Source: Flavobacterium eburneipallidum
Lineage (GTDB): Bacteria; Bacteroidota; Bacteroidia; Flavobacteriales; Flavobacteriaceae
Assembly (NCBI RefSeq): GCF_027111355.2
Contig: NZ_CP114291.2
Coordinates: forward strand, 868,001 to 932,000
DNA length: 64,000 nucleotides
Direction of reading: 5' to 3'
Within the stretch, counting starts at the first letter, position 1, and the number at the start of each line of letters is the position of its first letter. Of the stretch, positions 59,569 through 64,000 are shown piece after piece. The translations under genes were made by a program, and so were the position numbers. The notes under the pieces were generated by a model. The model was not told the DNA's origin and made no database searches. It saw nothing but the letters and a program-made list of their open reading frames with translations.

Positions 59569-61143
59569 ATGAAAATCAAAAACATCATAATAATACTTTG
59601 CTTAATAACCGGATTAAACACCGCTTTCGCAAATGACGGCTGGTTGAATATCTTGAACGAAGGCGGAAACAACAAAGGCATAAATTGCACCGAAGCCATT
59701 CAAGGTGCTATCGAAAAAGCATCAAAAAACGGTGGAGGAACTATTTTTTTTCCAGCCGGCGAATATTTAACAGGCGCTTTAAAACTAAAAAGCAACATCA
59801 CTATCCATTTAGATTCAGGAGCACTTTTAAAATTTTCAGAGAATTTCGATGACTACCTTCCGTATGTAGAAATGCGTTACGAAGGAATCGTGATGCAGTC
59901 TTTCTCCCCATTATTTTACGCCAAAGACGTAGAAAATATCACCATCAAAGGAAGAGGCATAATCGACGGACAAGGAAAAGCGTGGTGGAACGAAGTGTAC
60001 CGAATCGAAACCGCCAAAGGCCCGATCCCGGAAACCAAATACCAAAAAATGTGGACCGAGCAAAACAAAGGAATCGTTTACGAGCCGTATTACAAAAGAA
60101 CAATTGACAAACACTTTTTCCGTCCTTCTTTTTTTCAGGCTTACAATTGTAAAAACATTTTGATTGAAGGTGTCACGTTTAAAAACTCGCCTTTCTGGAC
60201 CATAAATCCTGAATTCTGTGACAACGTAACCGTAACCGGAATCTCCATTTTCAATCCGCATTCACCAAATACAGACGGAATCAACCCTTCGTCCTGCACC
60301 AACGTTCACATTTCAAATTGCCACATCAGCGTGGGCGACGACTGTATCACTATCAAATCGGGTCGCGATGCCGACGGCCGTAAATACGGAAAAGCAACCG
60401 AAAATGTAACCATCACCAACTGTACCATGTTAAGCGGTCACGGAGGTGTCGTTATCGGAAGCGAAATGTCGGGCGGAATCAAAAAAATCACGATATCCAA
60501 CTGCGTTTTCGACGGAACTGATCGTGGAATCCGTATCAAAGCCGCTCGTGGTCGTGGCGGAGTGGTCGAGGACATTCGCGTCGACAATATCGTAATGAAA
60601 AACATCAAGGAAGAAGCCATTATTTTGGATCTTTTCTATGACAAAGACAATCCCGTAGAGCCTGTTAGCGAACGCACACCGATTTTCAGAAACATCCACA
60701 TCAGCAATGTTACGGGCGGAAATGTCAACAAAGCCGGATTCGTTCGCGGAATTGTTGAAATGCCAATCCAGAACATCACGTTCTCCAACATCAATATGGA
60801 CGGCAAGGAAGGTTTTACCATAAACACGGCGACCGATGTAGAATTTCACGATGTAAAAGTCAATGCAACAGTCGGTTCCTCTTTCAAAATCACCGATGCT
60901 AAAAACCTGATTTTGGATAATGTAGGATCTTCAACGCCAATAAAAGGAGTTCCGGTTATCAAAATCGACAACGCTTCGAACATTATGATCAACAACAATT
61001 TTCCGTTCAACGCCACCGATATTTTCATCGAAGCCAATGGAAAAGACACCAATAATATTTTCCTAAAAAACAATGTGTTCAACAATGTGACTACAGTTGT
61101 GAAAAAAGGAAAAGACCTGGATAAAAAAGCAATTACAGAATAA
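59569..61143 (+). CDS. GH28 polygalacturonase-type enzyme (second copy)
   Basis: A 524-residue exported beta-helix hydrolase. The ATG at 59569 is preferred over an upstream TTG; the signal peptide ends NTAFA/NDGWL. It has the complete canonical set: D236 in NTDGINPSS, D257 and D258 in VGDDCITIKSG, H291 in SGHGGVVIGSE, and RIKAARGRGG. It differs from the first GH28 by carrying the standard NTD motif and is more G+C-rich, so the two may have separate origins and different substrates, such as homogalacturonan versus RG backbone. Confidence 0.9.
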   Translation: MKIKNIIIILCLITGLNTAFANDGWLNILNEGGNNKGINCTEAIQGAIEKASKNGGGTIFFPAGEYLTGALKLKSNITIHLDSGALLKFSENFDDYLPYVEMRYEGIVMQSFSPLFYAKDVENITIKGRGIIDGQGKAWWNEVYRIETAKGPIPETKYQKMWTEQNKGIVYEPYYKRTIDKHFFRPSFFQAYNCKNILIEGVTFKNSPFWTINPEFCDNVTVTGISIFNPHSPNTDGINPSSCTNVHISNCHISVGDDCITIKSGRDADGRKYGKATENVTITNCTMLSGHGGVVIGSEMSGGIKKITISNCVFDGTDRGIRIKAARGRGGVVEDIRVDNIVMKNIKEEAIILDLFYDKDNPVEPVSERTPIFRNIHISNVTGGNVNKAGFVRGIVEMPIQNITFSNINMDGKEGFTINTATDVEFHDVKVNATVGSSFKITDAKNLILDNVGSSTPIKGVPVIKIDNASNIMINNNFPFNATDIFIEANGKDTNNIFLKNNVFNNVTTVVKKGKDLDKKAITE

Positions 61144-61211
61144 CGTAATTATTTTCAGGAGCAGAAAAATTAGGCATTTTTAGGAAGCATTGTCCCGCTT
61201 TCCGTTACAAT

Positions 61212-61238
61212 CTTTTGTGCCGAACACCGGCACAAAAG
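61212..61238. repeat. 11-bp perfect hairpin in a REP-like intergenic element
   Basis: 61212-61222 (CTTTTGTGCCG) pairs with 61228-61238 around the loop AACAC. It sits in a longer GC-richer block (about 61185-61262, CCCGCTTTCCG to CAATCGGGGCT) that resembles a repeat common between flavobacterial genes. It is not followed by a T-run. Confidence 0.65.
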
Positions 61239-61312
61239 GATTTCCACTGCAATCGGGGCTAAAGAGAGAGATTTTGCTTTTTTGCCCCATTAAGAGGAAA
61301 CGCCTAATCCTG

Positions 61313-61366
61313 CAAGGTCTTTTTTTGACCTTGTAGGTATTTCATTAGACAAAATCATACCTACAA
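61313..61366 (+). promoter_or_regulatory. Two overlapping, mutually exclusive hairpins before the GNAT gene
   Basis: CAAGGTC (61313-61319) pairs with GACCTTG (61327-61333) around a T7 loop, while TTGTAGGTAT (61331-61340) pairs with ATACCTACAA (61357-61366). The two stems share 61331-61333, so an RNA could form one or the other fully. This could be an attenuator-like leader or just nested repeats. Confidence 0.4.
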
Positions 61367-61399
61367 AGTTTTGGACACTTTGCAGAAAAAAATAAAAAA

Positions 61400-61903
61400 A
61401 TGGGAACAATAAAAATAGCTGAAATTAAGTCTAATAAAAATAGTGAGTACAAAGAGTTTTTAACGATTGGACTCATTAATGACGAAGAAAATTTTAGGAT
61501 TACGCCAAATGACGATTTGAATTCAAAGTTTCCTACCAATGATAAAGAAGACAGTTTTACATTGGGTGCCTATGTCGAAAATGAATTGGGAGGAGTCGTA
61601 AGTTTTACAAGAGATGGAAATGACAGAGAAAAATTAAGACACAAAGGAATTTTATTCAGAATGTATGTTTCAAATGAGTTTCGTGGCAAAGGAATTGGAA
61701 AACAACTTATAGAAGAACTTATAACAAGAGTTAAGAAAAGCAACGACATTGAACAAATTAACTTAACCGTAATTTCAAATAATGCAAACGCCAAAAAATT
61801 ATATGAAAAATTCGGTTTTGTAACGTTCAGTTCTGAAAAAAATGCTATTAAATGGAAAGGAAAATATTTTTCAGAAGACCAAATGGCATTACAACTTAAA
61901 TAA
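61400..61903 (+). CDS. GNAT-family N-acetyltransferase
   Basis: A 167-residue cytoplasmic acetyltransferase. The acetyl-CoA loop is RGKGIGKQLIEEL at about 96-108, after the beta-4 strand GILFRMYVSNEF. NLTVISNNANAKKLYEKFGF (about 121-140) is the typical C-terminal GNAT segment. Nothing shows a role in pectin breakdown. It is the only housekeeping-type gene inside the locus, bounded by repeat elements on both sides, so it may be a small independent insertion. Confidence 0.82.
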   Translation: MGTIKIAEIKSNKNSEYKEFLTIGLINDEENFRITPNDDLNSKFPTNDKEDSFTLGAYVENELGGVVSFTRDGNDREKLRHKGILFRMYVSNEFRGKGIGKQLIEELITRVKKSNDIEQINLTVISNNANAKKLYEKFGFVTFSSEKNAIKWKGKYFSEDQMALQLK

Positions 61904-61913
61904 AAAAATCTTC

Positions 61914-61955
61914 AGTTTTGACTTTCTCACTTTTGGAGAAAGTCGTGGAGAAGAA
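61914..61955 (+). repeat. Diverged family A hairpin with compensated stem
   Basis: The stem GACTTTCTC (61920-61928) pairs perfectly with GAGAAAGTC (61936-61944), flanked by CAGTTTT and GTGGAGAAGAA. Its order and flanks align with the other family A copies although the stem sequence differs on both sides. It lies just before the GH43-like gene. Confidence 0.6.
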
Positions 61956-61965
61956 AAATATAACA

Positions 61966-62883
61966 ATGAAAAAAATATTCATCATACTAACGCTTTCATT
62001 TTTCGCTGTCAGCTATTCCCAGAAAAAAAAGGAAATTTTCCTTTTCACCTCTTTCAGGGAACCCGCTACCGAAGGTTTGTATCTGGCGTACAGTGAAGAC
62101 GGTTATAACTGGAAAGGCCTTGAAGGTTCGTTCCTAAAACCCGAAATCGGTGCCAGCAAAATAATGCGTGATCCCTCCATCACAAAAGGCGCAAACGGAA
62201 CCTACCATATGGTCTGGACAACCGACTGGAAAGGCGGAAACGGATTCGGATACGCCAGTTCCAAAGATTTAATTCATTGGTCAAAACAGGAATACATTCC
62301 CGTGATGAAACACGAACCCGAAGTCGTAAACGTGTGGGCACCCGAAATTTTTTACGATGATGTCAAAAAAGAATACATTATCATCTGGGCATCCACAATC
62401 CCATTCCGATTCGAAAAAGGAGTAGAAGATGAAAAAAACAACCACCGAATGTATTACGTAACCACCAAAGATTTCAAAACCTTTTCGGATACCAAATTAT
62501 ATTACGATCCTGGTTTCAGCGTCATCGATTGTGTGATTGTAAAAAAAGGCAAAAAGGATTATGTATTGGTTCTTAAAGACAACACCAGACCGATGCGAAA
62601 TATCGAAGTAGCTTTTGGAAAATCACCTTTAGGCTCATTCGAAAAAAGATCAAAACCCTTAACCGAATATTTATCAGAAGGTCCAACGGTTGTAAAAGTC
62701 GGTAAAAACTGGTTGCTGTATTATGACAATTACGGATCAAAAAATTACAAAGCCTTGAGCACTTCCGATTTTGTAAATTTCGAAGATGTCTCATCCAAAA
62801 TAACCCTTCCCGAAGGACACAAACACGGAACAATTACAACAATTTCCGAAGAAGTTCTAAAAGGATTAATAGAAAAGAAATAA
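61966..62883 (+). CDS. GH43-like exported beta-propeller enzyme
   Basis: A 305-residue exported protein; the ATG at 61966 gives a signal peptide (MKKIFIILTLSFFAVSYSQ), and the open frame upstream is only the repeat. It is a five-bladed propeller with the GH43 triad in likely positions: Asp in KIMRDPSITKG (about 52), Asp in FSVIDCVIVKK (about 188), and Glu in YLSEGPTVVKVG (about 243). VWAPEIFYDDVKKEYIIIWA is the usual second-blade segment. GH43 enzymes act on arabinose, galactose or xylose linkages, and arabinan or galactan side chains of RG-I are plausible targets. Confidence 0.78.
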   Translation: MKKIFIILTLSFFAVSYSQKKKEIFLFTSFREPATEGLYLAYSEDGYNWKGLEGSFLKPEIGASKIMRDPSITKGANGTYHMVWTTDWKGGNGFGYASSKDLIHWSKQEYIPVMKHEPEVVNVWAPEIFYDDVKKEYIIIWASTIPFRFEKGVEDEKNNHRMYYVTTKDFKTFSDTKLYYDPGFSVIDCVIVKKGKKDYVLVLKDNTRPMRNIEVAFGKSPLGSFEKRSKPLTEYLSEGPTVVKVGKNWLLYYDNYGSKNYKALSTSDFVNFEDVSSKITLPEGHKHGTITTISEEVLKGLIEKK

Positions 62884-62889
62884 ATTAAT

Positions 62890-62997
62890 GCCACAGATTT
62901 CAAAGATTAAAAGGATTAAAAAATCTGCTAAATCTGCCAAATCTGCGAGAAAAAAATAGACAAGCAAATTCAATAAAAAATCTGTGAAATCTGTGGC
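62890..62997. repeat. Imperfect inverted repeat with internal AAATCTGC tandem units
   Basis: GCCACAGATTTCA (62890-62902) pairs perfectly with TGAAATCTGTGGC (62985-62997). Between them are three short direct repeats of the AAATCTGC type (about 62930-62947). It lies seven bases after the GH43-like stop and ends 15 bases before the next ATG. Confidence 0.7.
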
Positions 62998-63012
62998 AAA
63001 AAAATAAAAGCA

Positions 63013-64000
63013 ATGATTGCATTTCAAAACATAAAAACCAATATCGTAACAGCAACAACTATTTTGTTGAGCTGTGTCGCAGTCAATTCGGCGCAGGCCC
63101 AACAAGACACGATACGATATACAGGCAAAACACTTTCCAATGTCGATTACCATCACGGACAATTGAGTCCGGCAGTTGGCGTTCACGCTACACAGATTAT
63201 GCGTGCCAGCCGTGAACATTCTGAAAAAGCAGATGGTTTTGGCTGGACGTACAATCACCAGTCCATGATGGCGTATTGGAACAATACCTTTTACCTGCAT
63301 TATTTAAGCGACCCGTCAGGTGAACACATTCCGCCAAGTCAGACTTTTATGATGACTTCCAAAGATGGGGTAAACTGGACAAAACCAGCCGTGCTTTTTC
63401 CAATTTACCACGTTCCTGACGGCTTCAAAAAAGAAGGAGTAGAAGACGTTGCCAAAAATATTGATGCGATAATGCACCAGCGAATGGGCTTTTATGTTTC
63501 ATCAGACAACAGATTACTGGCAACCGGTTATTATGGAGTTGCCTTAGACAAAAAAGACGATCCGAATGACGGAAAAGGAATTGGTCGTGTCGTGCGAGAA
63601 ATTTATAAAGACGGCACATATAGTCCAATTTATTTTATTCGATACAATAAAACCGGAAATCCTTTGCCAACGACTTTTCCATTTTACACCAAAAGCAAAG
63701 ACAAAAAATTCATCAAAGCCTGCGATGAGCTGATGTCAAAACCTTTACTGATGCAACAATGGGTCGAAGAAGCCGATCGTGATGATGAATTAATTCCGCT
63801 TAAAAAACAATACAAAGCCTTCAATTATTACCATTTACCAAACGGAAACGTAGTTGGTTTATGGAAATTTGCTTTGACATCTTTAAGCAAAGACAATGGT
63901 AAAACTTGGGAATACACGCCATTAAGAGCGCCCGGATTTGTAAACAGCAACGCCAAAATCTGGGGTCAAAAAACCTCTGATAATCGTTATGCAACCGTTT
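63013..64000 (+). CDS. Exported sialidase/BNR-like beta-propeller protein, N-terminal part (cut by window edge)
   Basis: The first 329 residues of an exported protein; the start ATG at 63013 gives a signal region ending NSAQA/QQDT. There are Asp-box/BNR-like strands such as MMTSKDGVNWTKP (about 115-127) and SLSKDNGKTWEYTPL (about 297-311). The early part has LSPAVGVHATQIMRASREHS and YNHQSMMAYWNNTFYLHYLS. This suggests a six- or seven-bladed sialidase-like propeller acting on an acidic or deoxy sugar of pectin. The catalytic residues and C-terminus lie partly outside the window, so no family is assigned. Confidence 0.65.
   Translation, partial: MIAFQNIKTNIVTATTILLSCVAVNSAQAQQDTIRYTGKTLSNVDYHHGQLSPAVGVHATQIMRASREHSEKADGFGWTYNHQSMMAYWNNTFYLHYLSDPSGEHIPPSQTFMMTSKDGVNWTKPAVLFPIYHVPDGFKKEGVEDVAKNIDAIMHQRMGFYVSSDNRLLATGYYGVALDKKDDPNDGKGIGRVVREIYKDGTYSPIYFIRYNKTGNPLPTTFPFYTKSKDKKFIKACDELMSKPLLMQQWVEEADRDDELIPLKKQYKAFNYYHLPNGNVVGLWKFALTSLSKDNGKTWEYTPLRAPGFVNSNAKIWGQKTSDNRYATV

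Noticed and set aside
62925..62950. Short AAATCTGC repeats as a CRISPR array
   Set aside because: Units are only about nine bases, adjacent, without spacers, and inside an inverted repeat; no cas gene is near. No CRISPR array was seen in the window.

Overview
The window looks like a chromosomal segment of a Flavobacterium-type bacterium (phylum Bacteroidota). It has low G+C, no Shine-Dalgarno-like leaders, TAnnTTTG-type -7 boxes in front of several genes, a SusC/SusD pair, and intergenic hairpin repeats of the kind common in flavobacterial genomes. Attribution to the genus is an inference from these traits.

Left part (1-12.5 kb): ordinary core genes in short transcription units. They are aspartate kinase (cut by the window edge), a GNAT/SSAT-like acetyltransferase, fructose-1,6-bisphosphatase, a TerB-like protein, a HupE/UreJ-like membrane protein followed by a dCMP-deaminase-type enzyme, an S41 C-terminal processing protease, a short FAD oxidoreductase with a two-helix membrane protein, a MarC-family protein, a DUF3109 cysteine-rich protein, both class I ribonucleotide reductase subunits (nrdB, nrdA) and an RDD membrane protein.

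Right part (12.5-64 kb, running off the right edge): one very large pectin utilisation locus. It opens with a divergent AraC-type regulator. It continues on the + strand with a GH141-like beta-helix enzyme fused to an L-rhamnose/L-fucose mutarotase-type domain, a Gfo/Idh/MocA oxidoreductase, an SSS sugar symporter, GH78, two uncharacterised beta-propeller enzymes, GH2, GH106, a sialate-O-acetylesterase-type esterase, a DUF5703 protein, a multidomain PL1 lyase, GH127, an alpha/beta hydrolase, CE8 pectin methylesterase, GH28, CE12 acetylesterase, the only SusC/SusD pair, PL1, DUF3826, PL1, a DUF6298-like two-domain protein, GH140-like, a second GH28, a GNAT, a GH43-like protein and a cut-off sialidase-like propeller. 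GH28, PL1, CE8 and CE12 point to a homogalacturonan and rhamnogalacturonan backbone. GH78, GH106, GH2, GH127, GH140 and GH141 are families known from rhamnogalacturonan II and RG-I side-chain breakdown. The likely flow is surface binding and import by SusCD, periplasmic de-esterification and lyase/hydrolase trimming, then uptake of monosaccharide by the symporter and oxidation or isomerisation in the cytoplasm.

The most unusual features are the hydrolase-mutarotase fusion, the DUF6298-like beta-helix plus barrel protein, several propeller/DUF proteins that may be unassigned glycosidases, and a set of intergenic inverted repeats at nearly every longer gene junction of the locus. Two of those repeat families recur with paired (compensatory) base changes, which suggests selection on RNA folding.
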